The notes: generated from the letters alone by a model not told the origin. A stretch of 64,000 nucleotides of DNA from JAHECE01 sp963780675 (GCA_963780675.1 CAWACR010000003.1:868001-932000), one strand, 5' to 3'; positions 1-8,672 are shown, numbered from the stretch's first letter. Translations and numbers: made by a program.

Positions 1-560
1 CCTACTTCAGGGACCTCTCGGGGGGGCAGAAGCAACGGCTCGCGATCGCGCTCGCCCTGATCGGCCGACCCGAGATCGCGGTGCTCGACGAGCTGACCAC
101 CGGCTTGGACCCCCAGGCGCGGCGCGACGTGTGGGACTTCGTCGAGGTGCTGCGCGTCCGAGGGGTGACGGTCCTGCTTGTCACCCACTCCATGGAGGAG
201 GCGGAGCGGCTCTGCGACCGCGTGCTGCTGATCGACGAGGGCCGGGTCGTCGCGGCGGGCACACCCTCCGACCTGGCCGCCCGGGTGACCGGGGGAACCT
301 TGGTGCGGTTCCGACCGTCCGCACCGGTCGAGGACGCGGTGCTGACCCGCCTCCCCACGGTGAGCGCCGTCGTCCGTCAAGGCGAGGATGTGGTCGTCAG
401 CGGATCGGGGGACGTCGTGACGGACGTGGTCCTCGCTCTCGACGCGGCAGGCAGCCGTGCCACCGCCGTTCGCGTCGAGGCCGCGACGCTCGAGGACGCG
501 TTCATCGCTCTCACCGGGCACCGGCTCCACGAACCGGAGGGACGGGTCGGACGGACATGA
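1..560 (+). CDS. ABC transporter ATP-binding protein (5' end outside window)
   Basis: This is the nucleotide-binding subunit of an ABC exporter, cut at its N-terminus by the window edge; reading begins at base 3. The signature motif LSGGQKQRL is visible at bases 18-44. It is followed by a Walker B segment (IAVLDE), a D-loop (TTGLDP) and the switch histidine (LLVTHSMEEAE). The domain after the histidine resembles the C-terminal tail of DrrA/CcmA-type drug exporters (family knowledge). The stop overlaps the start of the permease gene by ATGA, so the two are translationally coupled and most likely form one exporter. The Walker A region is not in the window. The substrate cannot be read from the sequence. 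Confidence 0.95.
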   Translation, partial: YFRDLSGGQKQRLAIALALIGRPEIAVLDELTTGLDPQARRDVWDFVEVLRVRGVTVLLVTHSMEEAERLCDRVLLIDEGRVVAAGTPSDLAARVTGGTLVRFRPSAPVEDAVLTRLPTVSAVVRQGEDVVVSGSGDVVTDVVLALDAAGSRATAVRVEAATLEDAFIALTGHRLHEPEGRVGRT

Positions 561-1312
561 GGGATCTGCCCCGGGCCGCGTTCCGTCGCCTCGTGACCAC
601 GGAGGCGAGGCTCGCCTGGCGTCAACCGGCCGTCCTCCTGTGGGGGCTGGGCCTGCCGGTGGCGACCGTGATCGTGCTGGGTAACATCCCGGGGCTGCGG
701 CGCTCCCAGGAGGTGCTGGGCGGGGCCACCTTCTTCGACGTCTACGTGCCGACCCTCATGGTGCTCGTGCTCTGCATTCTCGGCGTCCTCGTGCTGCCCG
801 TACCGCTCGCGACCTACCGCGAGCTCGGAGTCCTGCGGCGCATCTCGACCACGCCCGTCCCGCCGTCCCGGGTCCTCGCGGCGCAGCTGGTCGTCAACCT
901 CGCCCTGGCCGCGCTCACGCTGACGCTCATCGTCGTCATCGCGACGGCCGCCTTCGGGATGCCGCTGCCCCGCCAGATGCCGGGGTTCCTGCTCACGATG
1001 CTGCTGACCGCCCTGTGCCTCTTCTCCCTCGGGCTGTGCGTGGCCGCCGTCGCGCGCACCGCCCGGGCGGCCGTCGCCGTCGGCAACGCGATCTTCTTCC
1101 CGCTGGCGTTCGCCGCCGGTCTGTGGGTGCCGCAGCCGATGATGCCGCCGCTCCTGCGCGGCATCAGCCAAGCCATGCCGACGGGAGGCGCGGTCGAGGC
1201 CCTGAATGCCTCCTTGTCGGGGGCGTTCCCACCGGCCCTCCCCCTGCTGGCGCTTGCCGCCTATTCCGCCGCCTTCGCCACGATCGCCACGAAAACGTTC
1301 CGGTGGGAGTAG
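557..1312 (+). CDS. ABC-2 type transporter permease
   Basis: A 251-residue integral membrane protein and the partner of the ATPase upstream; its ATG overlaps that gene's TGA. It has about six hydrophobic segments. The first lies near residues 30-50 (LLWGLGLPVATVIVLG) and the last before the C-terminal FRWE. A cytoplasmic segment carries the ELGVLRRISTTPV motif, which is typical of DrrB/NodJ-type ABC-2 permeases. It probably exports a drug or lipid. It ends 8 bases before the convergent patatin-like gene, and I see no hairpin in that gap. Confidence 0.92.
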   Translation: MRDLPRAAFRRLVTTEARLAWRQPAVLLWGLGLPVATVIVLGNIPGLRRSQEVLGGATFFDVYVPTLMVLVLCILGVLVLPVPLATYRELGVLRRISTTPVPPSRVLAAQLVVNLALAALTLTLIVVIATAAFGMPLPRQMPGFLLTMLLTALCLFSLGLCVAAVARTARAAVAVGNAIFFPLAFAAGLWVPQPMMPPLLRGISQAMPTGGAVEALNASLSGAFPPALPLLALAAYSAAFATIATKTFRWE

Positions 1313-1320
1313 GCCGTGCG

Positions 1321-2280
1321 TCACGACGCGGCGACGAACGCCGAGTCGAGCCGGGCGCCGTCGGCATGGCCTGCGCGGGCGCTAGCGGCGCGGCGGCGCA
1401 CGTCGAGCGTCGTGGGACCGCGACCGAGCGCCGCCGCCGAGCCGCCGGGGCGGACCACCTGCACGTGCGCGCCGTCGGCCCGAAGGCTCTCGACCTCCGC
1501 GGCGAGGCCTCCCCGGTCGAGCGGCGCGAGGATCAGCACCTCGTCGAACCCGGTCGCGAGGTCGGCGTTGGTCGGTGACGCGCTTCCGCCGTCGCCGTAG
1601 CGGTGCCCGTCGATCATCACCGATCCGACCACGACGGGTACCGCCGTGCTGGCGGCGATCGCCCGCTCGAGTGGGGTCCCGGAGCGGTGCTCGAAGGTCG
1701 CTCGAGATCCGCTCGCGAGGTGCAACGCCGTCACGACCAGCGGCGTCGGCCAGTCCTGCACCGGGCCGAGTTCGCGAGCGAGATACTCGACCCAGCGCGG
1801 GCTGTCGTCGGAGCCGGAGGCCATCAGGAGGTCGCCGAGCCGTGCGGCGTCAGCCGCAGTGACCGCCCGACCGGAGCGGCGGGTCAGGAGAGTCGTGCCG
1901 AGTTCGTGCGCCGAGCGAGGGCCGCGAGCGAGGGCGAAGCGTCCCACGGCCGCCAGTCCCGCTGTCGCGGTCCACGCGTGGGGCATCCAACCCAGCCCCG
2001 GCTGTCTGCCCAGGCGCAGCGCATCGGGCAGCAGCTTCCCGGTGGCCTCCTTGAGCGCGACCTCTGCGCCCGAGGGGTCGCCGTTGAGCTGGATGTCGCA
2101 CAGAGCTCTGACGTGGCCGGACAGGAACCATGCGCCCACGAACGAGCCGGCCGAGGACCCGATGACGACGTCCCAGACCCCTGGGGCGAGTCCCCGCTCC
2201 TCGAGGGCGCACAGGACCCCCGCCTCCCAGGCGACCCCGGTGACCCCGCCGCTGCCCAGGACGAGTGCGCGCCTCGTCAT
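1321..2280 (-). CDS. Patatin-like phospholipase family protein
   Basis: A 319-residue serine acyl hydrolase of the patatin family. The oxyanion loop is GSGGVTG near the N-terminus, the nucleophile elbow is GSSAG at residues 41-45 (Ser43), and the dyad aspartate lies in a late DGGS motif. Family members hydrolyse lipid acyl esters; the substrate here is unknown. There is no signal peptide, so it is probably cytoplasmic or membrane-peripheral. The ATG start is supported by AGGAGAAG six bases upstream. It converges on the ABC permease with 8 bases between stops. Confidence 0.9.
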   Translation of the reverse strand: MTRRALVLGSGGVTGVAWEAGVLCALEERGLAPGVWDVVIGSSAGSFVGAWFLSGHVRALCDIQLNGDPSGAEVALKEATGKLLPDALRLGRQPGLGWMPHAWTATAGLAAVGRFALARGPRSAHELGTTLLTRRSGRAVTAADAARLGDLLMASGSDDSPRWVEYLARELGPVQDWPTPLVVTALHLASGSRATFEHRSGTPLERAIAASTAVPVVVGSVMIDGHRYGDGGSASPTNADLATGFDEVLILAPLDRGGLAAEVESLRADGAHVQVVRPGGSAAALGRGPTTLDVRRRAASARAGHADGARLDSAFVAAS

Positions 2281-2378
2281 CTCGGACTTCTCCTGCCCCG
2301 CGTCGCCTTGCCGCGCGGCTCCGCGGCCGTCAGCACCCGTGCAGTATGCGCCTCCCAGGGGTGCAGGACGACGTGACG

Positions 2379-2948
2379 TCAGGCGGTGAGGAGGACGATC
2401 GCCGTGACGATCGAACCGAGGGCCGACAGCGGCACGGCGGCGAGGGTGCCCAGCAGGGCCGCGATCGTCACTCGAAGGTCGTCGCGCAGGTAGGGCGCGT
2501 GGACGTGGCCACCCGCGGCAGCGACGGCGGCCCGCTGCGCGGCCTCGACCCGGGGCATGAAGCGGGCCGTCCGGATCCGGTTCTCCGCGAGCGCGGCGTC
2601 GTAGGAGGCGCGTTGTTCCTCGCGGAGGCCGGCGAGGGGCTCGCCGTTCACGACGACGATCTCCCGGGGGTTCGCGGAGACCGTCCTGTGCACGCCGACG
2701 CCCTCGGTCTGCAGCACGAGGCGTCGGCGCCGCACGGCAAGGAGAACGACGGGTAGCGCGAGGAGCCCGGCGAGCTCGAGCGGCACCCAGGCCTGCCATC
2801 CGTCGACGACCAGGCCGTGCACGAGGCCGAGGAGGGCGAACGTACCGACGCCGAAGGCCGCCACCCGCAGGAGGAGGGCTCCTGGCCGATCCGCGAGGCG
2901 CACGAGCGGAGGGACCACCTGGTTGAGGAGGTCGCCGGTCTGTGTCAT
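2379..2948 (-). CDS. Small membrane protein, unknown function
   Basis: A 189-residue protein I do not recognise. Two hydrophobic segments lie near residues 25-75, followed by a soluble arginine- and alanine-rich middle. A final hydrophobic stretch (about residues 160-187) ends the protein, giving about three membrane spans. A GGAGG sits just before the ATG. It is 98 bases upstream of the patatin-like gene on the same strand and could share its transcript. It is divergent from the first M23 peptidase gene. Confidence 0.7.
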   Translation of the reverse strand: MTQTGDLLNQVVPPLVRLADRPGALLLRVAAFGVGTFALLGLVHGLVVDGWQAWVPLELAGLLALPVVLLAVRRRRLVLQTEGVGVHRTVSANPREIVVVNGEPLAGLREEQRASYDAALAENRIRTARFMPRVEAAQRAAVAAAGGHVHAPYLRDDLRVTIAALLGTLAAVPLSALGSIVTAIVLLTA

Positions 2949-3109
2949 GCCCTCCAGGGTCGCACGCGCGCGGCCTTTCGGGGCGCGCGTGCTCGCTCCG
3001 GGCGAACGGTGGGTTGCGTCGGCGTCGCCAACGGGTCTCGGCGCCAGGGCGGTCTGACGTCGGGCCCTGGAGCCGGAGACGTTCCCGGGAACGAATGCGG
3101 TCCGAAGCG

Positions 3110-3138
3110 TCGACAAGACCTGGTGCTCGGCGTACGGT
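3110..3138 (+). promoter_or_regulatory. SigA-type promoter for the first M23 peptidase gene
   Basis: TCGACA (3110-3115), a 17-base spacer and TACGGT (3133-3138) match the actinobacterial SigA consensus closely. Transcription would start near 3145, about 33 bases before the first possible start codon of the M23 gene. Inference from sequence only. Confidence 0.6.
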
Positions 3139-3177
3139 CAGGAGTGCGCGGCGCCCGGGGGGAAGCGTGACGCCGCC

Positions 3178-4506
3178 GTGAGTGTGGGGCGGTCGACAGT
3201 GACCATGAGGCTAGGCACAGGGCCCGCAGCACCCCGCGCCATGGCGCGGGAGTCCACATCGGGCGGCACCGGAAGCCACCCTCCCACCCGGCGCAGGCCC
3301 GGACGATCTGCCCGGCGCCTCTCCGCGATCGGGTTGGCCACTGCGCTCGTGGCGCTCGGGCTGACGGCGCCGGCTTCGGCCGAGGACGGGACCGGCCCCG
3401 AGGCCGCCGTCACCGTCGAGTCGACGACCGAGCCTGTTGTCGCGATGGAACCCGCACCTGAGGTGGAAGCCGCGCTCCCGCCGGCGGAACCGATCGCTGA
3501 GGCCCCCGCCCCTGAGGAGCCGATGGCGACGACCGATCCGGTACAGACCGAACCGGTACAGACCGATCCGGTACAGACCGAGCCAGTGGTCGCGGAGTCC
3601 GGTGGCACGTCGACGACGACGACACCCGCGGAGGCGGTCACCGTTGCCGGGACGGACCCCGTTGCGGCCGCCGAAGGCGACGTGCCCCCCGCCACCACCG
3701 GGGGGTCGACGCAGACCCAGCTCACGCCGGCGACGGGCGTCACCGGTGACGGCGGTGGACTCACCACCTCGGCGTCCGAGGAGGTGTTCGACGGCCAGGG
3801 CACAGGGGAGGACGTCCCCGTGCTGGAGAGCTTGCCGTCGCCGAGCACCTCGGCACCCAGTTCGGTCACGCTCGCTGCGCCGTCGTCCATCGCCGTCGCC
3901 CCCACGGGGTGGACCAACCCGGTCATCGGGCGTCTGACCTCGGCCTTCGGGCTCCGCGTCCACCCGGTTCTCGGTACCTTCGGGGCCCACGCCGGCCAGG
4001 ACCTCGCCACCCGGTGCGGTTCGCCCGTCTACGCGGCGGCCGGCGGCGTCGTCGTCTGGGCCGCGGGAGCGCTGCAGGGGCGAACGGGCAACCAGTTGGT
4101 GATCGCCCACGGTGACGGCGTCATCACCCGGTACGGGCACCTCCTGACCGGCACGCTTCTCGTGAAGCAGGGCGACACCGTCCAGGCCGGGCAACGCGTC
4201 GCGAGTGTGGGAGGGGACCGCTCCATCGACCCGCTCGGCGCCGGCAACTCCACCGGTTGCCACCTGCACTTCGAGGTGAACCTGAGCTCAGGGGCCACGC
4301 CCGTCGACCCTCTCGCTTTCCTCCTGGCGCGAGGGATCCGGCTGGGGAGCGACGAGCCGGTCGTGGTCGTGGCACCCGTCGAGGTGGCGGGCGTGATCGT
4401 CCCGGCGGCACCGACGGTCGCGACCGAGCCCGTTCTCGACCTGGCCGCGCTCGAGGCGATGATGGGGCCCCGGCTCCCCGTGGTCGCGATCCGCGCCGTC
4501 GGATGA
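3178..4506 (+). CDS. Secreted M23 family metallopeptidase (first of two paralogues)
   Basis: A cell-wall endopeptidase of the LytM/M23 family; these zinc enzymes cut peptidoglycan cross-bridges or stem peptides. After an arginine-rich start there is a signal peptide (LATALVALGLTAPASA) ending in an AxA-type site. A long threonine/proline/glutamate-rich linker of about 180 residues follows. The M23 domain occupies roughly residues 245-390 and carries both zinc motifs: HAGQD and the HLHFE of GCHLHFEVN. The start is uncertain: GTG 3178 gives 442 residues, and ATG 3205 or ATG 3241 still keep the signal peptide. The linker contains three 15-base repeats. The gene directly downstream is a paralogue. 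Confidence 0.9.
   Translation: MSVGRSTVTMRLGTGPAAPRAMARESTSGGTGSHPPTRRRPGRSARRLSAIGLATALVALGLTAPASAEDGTGPEAAVTVESTTEPVVAMEPAPEVEAALPPAEPIAEAPAPEEPMATTDPVQTEPVQTDPVQTEPVVAESGGTSTTTTPAEAVTVAGTDPVAAAEGDVPPATTGGSTQTQLTPATGVTGDGGGLTTSASEEVFDGQGTGEDVPVLESLPSPSTSAPSSVTLAAPSSIAVAPTGWTNPVIGRLTSAFGLRVHPVLGTFGAHAGQDLATRCGSPVYAAAGGVVVWAAGALQGRTGNQLVIAHGDGVITRYGHLLTGTLLVKQGDTVQAGQRVASVGGDRSIDPLGAGNSTGCHLHFEVNLSSGATPVDPLAFLLARGIRLGSDEPVVVVAPVEVAGVIVPAAPTVATEPVLDLAALEAMMGPRLPVVAIRAVG
3535..3579 (+). repeat. Three tandem 15-base units in the M23 linker
   Basis: Three in-frame copies of a 15-base unit (consensus GAtCCGGTACAGACC), encoding alternating DPVQT and EPVQT. Unit length is a multiple of three, so copy number change would lengthen or shorten the linker without shifting the frame. 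Confidence 0.85.
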
Positions 4507-4602
4507 CTTCGGCGCGCTCGGCCGGCGGCGCCCGGCCCGGTCGCGGGAGCGTCCGCCGGGTACCCGATCCTGCTGACGAGTTTCATCGGAGTGGCCACGG
4601 GC

Positions 4603-4618
4603 AGTGATCTGGGTCACA
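4603..4618. promoter_or_regulatory. CRP/GlxR-like operator
   Basis: AGTGATCTGGGTCACA has the GTGA-N6-TCAC symmetry of the CRP/GlxR consensus (TGTGA-N6-TCACA); only the first base of the outer pair departs from it. It lies about 107 bases before the second M23 gene and overlaps a possible -10 element (CACAAT, 4615-4620). Such a position would usually mean repression. In mycobacteria and corynebacteria CRP-type regulators act on cell-wall hydrolase genes (family knowledge). The link here is inference. Confidence 0.5.
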
Positions 4619-4626
4619 ATGGCCCC

Positions 4627-4728
4627 ATGGCCACCCGTCGTGTCGGTCGGCCGCGTCTCGCGGCATCCGATCGACGGGTCCCACCAGGTGCATCCCGCGC
4701 GGTGGGGACGGAGGCGAGAGGTACGTGA
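4627..4728 (+). CDS. Possible 33-residue leader ORF upstream of the second M23 gene
   Basis: ATG 4627 follows CACAAT by exactly six bases, the geometry of a leaderless transcript in this genome. It opens a 33-residue arginine-rich reading frame. Its stop TGA overlaps the GTG start of the M23 gene (GTGA), so ribosomes could be passed on. There is no homology I recognise. It may simply be untranslated leader. Confidence 0.25.
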   Translation: MATRRVGRPRLAASDRRVPPGASRAVGTEARGT

Positions 4729-5877
4729 CAACTGGCGCGCGCCGCGCAGGCTCGTCGGTACCCAGCCGTCGGCTGGCGCGCTGTCTGGTCCTGGGCGTCA
4801 CCTCCCTCCTCGTGTTCGGCGTTGCTCTTCCGGCGCACGCGGAGGATGACGTCGAACCGGTTGTGTGCCCGACGAACGGCACTGGCGACCCGTCGATCTG
4901 CCTCACCGACCCCGCGCCTGTGGTGACGGCGACCGCGGACCCCACCCGTGGTGACGGCGACCGCGGACCCCACCCCCGTGGTGACGGCGACCACGGACCC
5001 CGCGCCTGTGGTGACGGCGACCACGGACCCCGCGCCTGTGGTGACGGGCGGTACCACGTCGACCCCGACGTCGACGAGCCCGGCTCCCGCCCCAAGTCAG
5101 TCGGCCTCGTCCAGCACGATCCCGAGCGCCACGCTCTCGCCCGTCCCGGTGGCGTTGGCGGCCCCGGTGGTCGCCCCGGTGGCAGCACCGGCCGTCGCCC
5201 CTGCGGCGCCGGTGCGCGGCGCTGTGCTCGCCTTCGCGAGCGCCCGTTCGTTCGGCTTCCCGGTCCTCGCTCCGCCGTCGGCGGTCGGGGTGAGCACCTT
5301 GGGGTGGGGCAACCCGCTGACGGGACGGCTCACGTCGGCGTTCGGCTACCGCGTGCACCCGGTGTTCAACATCCCGAGCATGCACTCCGGCCAGGACGTC
5401 GCGGCCCGGTGCGGTGCGCCGATCCACGCCGCAGCGGGGGGAGTGGTCGTCTGGGTCGGCGGGGCCTTCCAGGGCCGAACCGGCAACCAGGTCGTCGTCG
5501 CGGACGGCAACGGAATCGTGACCCGCTACGGGCATCTGCTCTCGGGCAGCGTCCTCGTGCGCTCGGGGCAGGCCATCCAGGCCGGCCAACAGATCGCCAG
5601 CGTCGGCGGCGACCGCGGGATCGATCCCCTCGGCGCGGGCAACTCCACAGGTTGCCACCTGCACTTCGAGGTGAACCTCGACGACGGCATGACACCGATC
5701 GACCCCGTCGCCTTCCTCTCGCAGCGGGGGGTGCGGCTGGGGACCGACATGCCCTTCCAGCTCGTGGCGCCGGCTCCCGCCGCCCCGACCATCCTCACCT
5801 CCGCGGCCGACCTGGACCGCATCAAGGCCATAGTCGGGGTGCACAGGCCGACGGCCGCCGTGCGGTTCCTGGGCTGA
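4725..5877 (+). CDS. Secreted M23 family metallopeptidase (second paralogue, frameshifted)
   Basis: A close paralogue of the preceding gene, with the same architecture: signal peptide (VTSLLVFGVALPAHA), a low-complexity V/T/P/A linker, then an M23 domain with HSGQD and GCHLHFEVN. GTG 4725 has a GAGG-type Shine-Dalgarno just upstream. The frame is broken inside the repeat array: at 4941-4950 the first repeat has two C fewer than the next copy (or one extra base). The signal peptide and the catalytic domain are therefore in different frames. A cell-wall hydrolase without its signal peptide makes little sense, so this is either a sequencing error in a C-run or slippage at the repeat. Confidence 0.85.
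4918..5050 (+). repeat. Tandem array of about 30 bases in the M23 linker
   Basis: Four direct copies of a unit encoding VVTATxDPxP; full units are 30 bases and the first is 28. The 2-base difference shifts the frame of the host gene. C-runs at the unit ends make this a natural place for replication slippage or read error. Confidence 0.85.
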
Positions 5878-5970
5878 GCGCGCTCGGCGTGGTCCCCTGC
5901 GGGTCGACGTGGTGGGGGTTAGGCCGACGGAAGGCCCCGAGGTGGGTGGTTGCGGCGAGATGATGGGGCG

Positions 5971-6837
5971 GTGACGGTACAACTCGAGGGACCCGGTGGT
6001 CTGCCCCTGTTCGACCCGCGTCCGGACATCCGCCTCGTCGCCGCCGACATGGACGGCACGCTCCTGGACGACGACAAGGAACTCCACGACCACTTCTGGC
6101 CCCTCGTGGAGGAGCTCGTCGCCCGTGGAGTCCTCTTCTGCCCCGCCAGCGGCCGGCAGTACTACAACCTCTATGCCCACTTCGGCGAGATGGCGGACCA
6201 GATGGTCTTCATCGCCGAGAACGGTGCCTTCGTGGTCAAGGGCCGGCAGGAGATCAGCTCCGACACCCTCGACCCGGGTCTGGTCCTTCGCCTGGTACGC
6301 GCGGTCCGGGGCCTGGCCGACTCCGGCGCAGACGTCGGCGCGGTCGTCTGCGGCAAGAGGTCGGCCTACATCGAGCGCAACGACGCACCGTTCCGCGCCC
6401 AGTCGGACCACTACTACGCGCGGCTCGAGGTCCTCGACGACCTCGAGGACCTCCCCGGCGACGACGTCCTCAAGGTCGCGATCTACGATTTCGTCTCGGC
6501 CGAACGGTCGACGGCGCCCGGCCTGGCCGCTTTCCGCTCGGAGGCGCAGGTGGTGGTCTCCGGGGAGCACTGGGTGGACGTCATGAACCTGTCGACCAAC
6601 AAGGGCGCCGGTATCCGGCACATCCAACAGGCCCTCGGCATCACCCGAGCGCAGACGATGGTCTTCGGGGACTTCCTTAACGATCTCGAGATGATGGACG
6701 AGGCCGACTACTCCTTCGCCATGGCGAACGCCCACCCGGTGCTCCGGGAGCGGGCGCGGTACGTGGCGCCGCCCAACACCGAGAACGGCGTCGTGCGCAC
6801 CATCTCGTCGGTACTCGGCTTTCCCTGGACGGGCTGA
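5971..6837 (+). CDS. Cof-type HAD-IIB hydrolase
   Basis: A 288-residue member of the Cof/YidA branch of the haloacid dehalogenase superfamily, which dephosphorylates small phosphorylated metabolites in the cytoplasm. Motif I is DMDGTLLD near residue 25, with the nucleophile and acid/base aspartates. The lysine of STNKG and motif IV GDFLNDLEMM near the C-terminus complete the active site. A cap domain lies between them. GTG 5971 was chosen over the upstream TTG because it is the better start codon and leaves a normal-length N-terminus. The substrate is unknown. Confidence 0.88.
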   Translation: MTVQLEGPGGLPLFDPRPDIRLVAADMDGTLLDDDKELHDHFWPLVEELVARGVLFCPASGRQYYNLYAHFGEMADQMVFIAENGAFVVKGRQEISSDTLDPGLVLRLVRAVRGLADSGADVGAVVCGKRSAYIERNDAPFRAQSDHYYARLEVLDDLEDLPGDDVLKVAIYDFVSAERSTAPGLAAFRSEAQVVVSGEHWVDVMNLSTNKGAGIRHIQQALGITRAQTMVFGDFLNDLEMMDEADYSFAMANAHPVLRERARYVAPPNTENGVVRTISSVLGFPWTG

Positions 6838-6895
6838 GCCGGTCGGCGTGGTCGCCCGCGCCGCGCTTCCGCTGATCGGCCGGCGCGTTCGCCCC

Positions 6896-6901
6896 TAGCC
6901 T
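6896..6901 (+). promoter_or_regulatory. -10 element of a probable leaderless promoter (SulP gene)
   Basis: TAGCCT followed by seven bases and then the ATG at 6909; no Shine-Dalgarno. Transcription is expected to start at or next to the start codon. Confidence 0.5.
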
Positions 6902-6908
6902 GGGCGTG

Positions 6909-8672
6909 ATGAGCCAGCCGAGAACGGCGCCGCCTCCTCGCCGCCGCCCCGGCCGGGTGGAGGCCCTCCTGCCCGGCCTCGGCGTGCTGCGCCGGTACGA
7001 GCGGCCGTGGCTCCGGGGAGACCTGGTCGCCGGCGTGACGGTGGCGGCCTACCTGGTTCCCCAGGTGATGGCGTACGCGACGCTCGCGGGACTCGCGCCG
7101 GTCGCCGGTCTCTGGGCGATCCTCCTCCCGCTGGCCACGTACGCGTTCTTCGGCACATCGCGTCAGCTCTCCGTCGGGCCCGAGTCGACGACGGCGCTCT
7201 TCACGGTCGCGACCATCGCACCCCTCGCGGCCGGGGACGACGTGCGCTACGCCGCCCTGGCCGCGGCGCTCGCGATCGTGGTCGGCCTCTTCTTCGTCGT
7301 CGCCTGGGCGGTGCGGCTCGGCTTCGTTGCTGACCTGCTCTCGCGGCCGATCCTCGTCGGCTACCTCGCCGGCGTCGCCGCCCTCATGGTGATGAGTCAG
7401 CTGGGCAAGGTCGCCGGTGTGGAGGTCGACGGCGACACGTTCTTCGCCCAGGTGTCGTCGTTCGTCGCTTCACTGCCCGAGGCGAACGGCCCGACCGTCG
7501 TGCTCGCAGGCTGCGTGCTGGTCTTCCTGTTCCTGGTGCAGAGCCGGTTCCCCCGCGTGCCGGGTCCGCTGGTCGCCGTGCTGCTGGCCACAGCGGCGGT
7601 CTCATTCCTCAACCTCCAGCGTTACGGTATCGAGGTCGTCGGGCCGATGCCGTCAGGTTTGCCGAGCCTCCAGTGGCCGGCCGTCACTCCGAGCGACCTG
7701 CAGAACCTCCTCCTCCCGGCACTCGGGGTCCTGATCGTGGGGTACAGCGACTCCATCACGACCTCCCGGGCCTTCGCTCGTCGCCGGCGTCAGGTGATCG
7801 ACTCCAACGCCGAGCTCCTCGCGCTCGGGGTCGCGAACGTCGGCTCGGGGTTGAGCCAGGGCTTTCCGGTGAGCAGCAGCGCCAGCCGAACCGCGCTGGG
7901 CGACGCCGCGGGGAGCCGAACGCAGGTGCACTCCCTGGCGGCGCTCGTGTGCGTGGTGGCCGTGCTGCTCGTGGTCGGACCGGTGCTCGAGAACTTCCCG
8001 ATCGCCGCGCTGGGAGCGCTGGTCATCTACGCGGCCACCCGGCTGGTGGACGTGGCCGAGTTCCGGCGGCTGGCGGCGTTTCGGCGCAGCGAGCTCGCGA
8101 TCGCCGTCGCCACAACCGCCGGCGTCCTCGTGCTCGACATCCTCCGAGGGCTTCTCCTCGCCATCGCGATCTCTGCCGTCGTCCTCCTCGCGCGGGTGGC
8201 TCGACCGCACGCCGCCGTGCTCGGGCTCGTCCCCGGTCTGGCAGGCATGCACGACATCGACGATTTCGCCGGTTCGCGCACCATCCCCGGGCTCGTCGTC
8301 TTCCGGTACGACTCGCCGCTCTTCTTCGCCAACGCCGACGACTTCCACCGCCGGGCCATCGAGGCAGTCGAGGAGGCGGAGCATCCCGTCGCGTGGTTCC
8401 TGCTCAACGCCGAGGCCAACGTCCACGTCGACATCACCGCGCTCGACGCGCTGGACGACCTGCGCCGCGAGCTCGCGGACCGGGGCGTCGTCGTCGCCCT
8501 CGCCCGCGTCAAGCAGGAGCTCCTCGCCGACCTTCGGGCCGCCGGCCTGGCCCAGCTCATCGGGGAGGACCGCATCTACCCGACCCTGCCCACTGCCGTC
8601 GCGGCGTTCGAGGCGTGGCGTCGCTCGCAGTCCGGTGAGCCGGACCGGGCGGATGGGCTGCCGGGTCGCTAG
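6909..8672 (+). CDS. SulP family inorganic anion transporter with STAS domain
   Basis: A 587-residue transporter of the SLC26/SulP family, which carries sulfate, bicarbonate or related anions across the cytoplasmic membrane. The conserved N-terminal block (LRGDLVAGVTVAAYLVPQ) opens a membrane part of about 10-14 segments up to residue 430. A typical SulP motif (GLSQGFPVSSSASRTA) lies in the middle. The last 130 residues form a cytoplasmic STAS domain (PGLVVFRYDSPLFFANA). No carbonic anhydrase or sulfur gene is adjacent, so the ion is open. Its TAG overlaps the TAG of the convergent gene in the palindrome CTAG (8669-8672). Confidence 0.92.
   Translation: MSQPRTAPPPRRRPGRVEALLPGLGVLRRYERPWLRGDLVAGVTVAAYLVPQVMAYATLAGLAPVAGLWAILLPLATYAFFGTSRQLSVGPESTTALFTVATIAPLAAGDDVRYAALAAALAIVVGLFFVVAWAVRLGFVADLLSRPILVGYLAGVAALMVMSQLGKVAGVEVDGDTFFAQVSSFVASLPEANGPTVVLAGCVLVFLFLVQSRFPRVPGPLVAVLLATAAVSFLNLQRYGIEVVGPMPSGLPSLQWPAVTPSDLQNLLLPALGVLIVGYSDSITTSRAFARRRRQVIDSNAELLALGVANVGSGLSQGFPVSSSASRTALGDAAGSRTQVHSLAALVCVVAVLLVVGPVLENFPIAALGALVIYAATRLVDVAEFRRLAAFRRSELAIAVATTAGVLVLDILRGLLLAIAISAVVLLARVARPHAAVLGLVPGLAGMHDIDDFAGSRTIPGLVVFRYDSPLFFANADDFHRRAIEAVEEAEHPVAWFLLNAEANVHVDITALDALDDLRRELADRGVVVALARVKQELLADLRAAGLAQLIGEDRIYPTLPTAVAAFEAWRRSQSGEPDRADGLPGR

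Noticed and set aside
377..1324. Long frame antisense to the ABC permease (315 codons)
   Set aside because: Composition is arginine/glycine/histidine-rich as expected for an antisense shadow in GC-rich DNA; no start site or domain. The same applies to other long shadows, for example at 18247-20397 (plus), 50993-53521 (plus) and 54852-57176 (plus).
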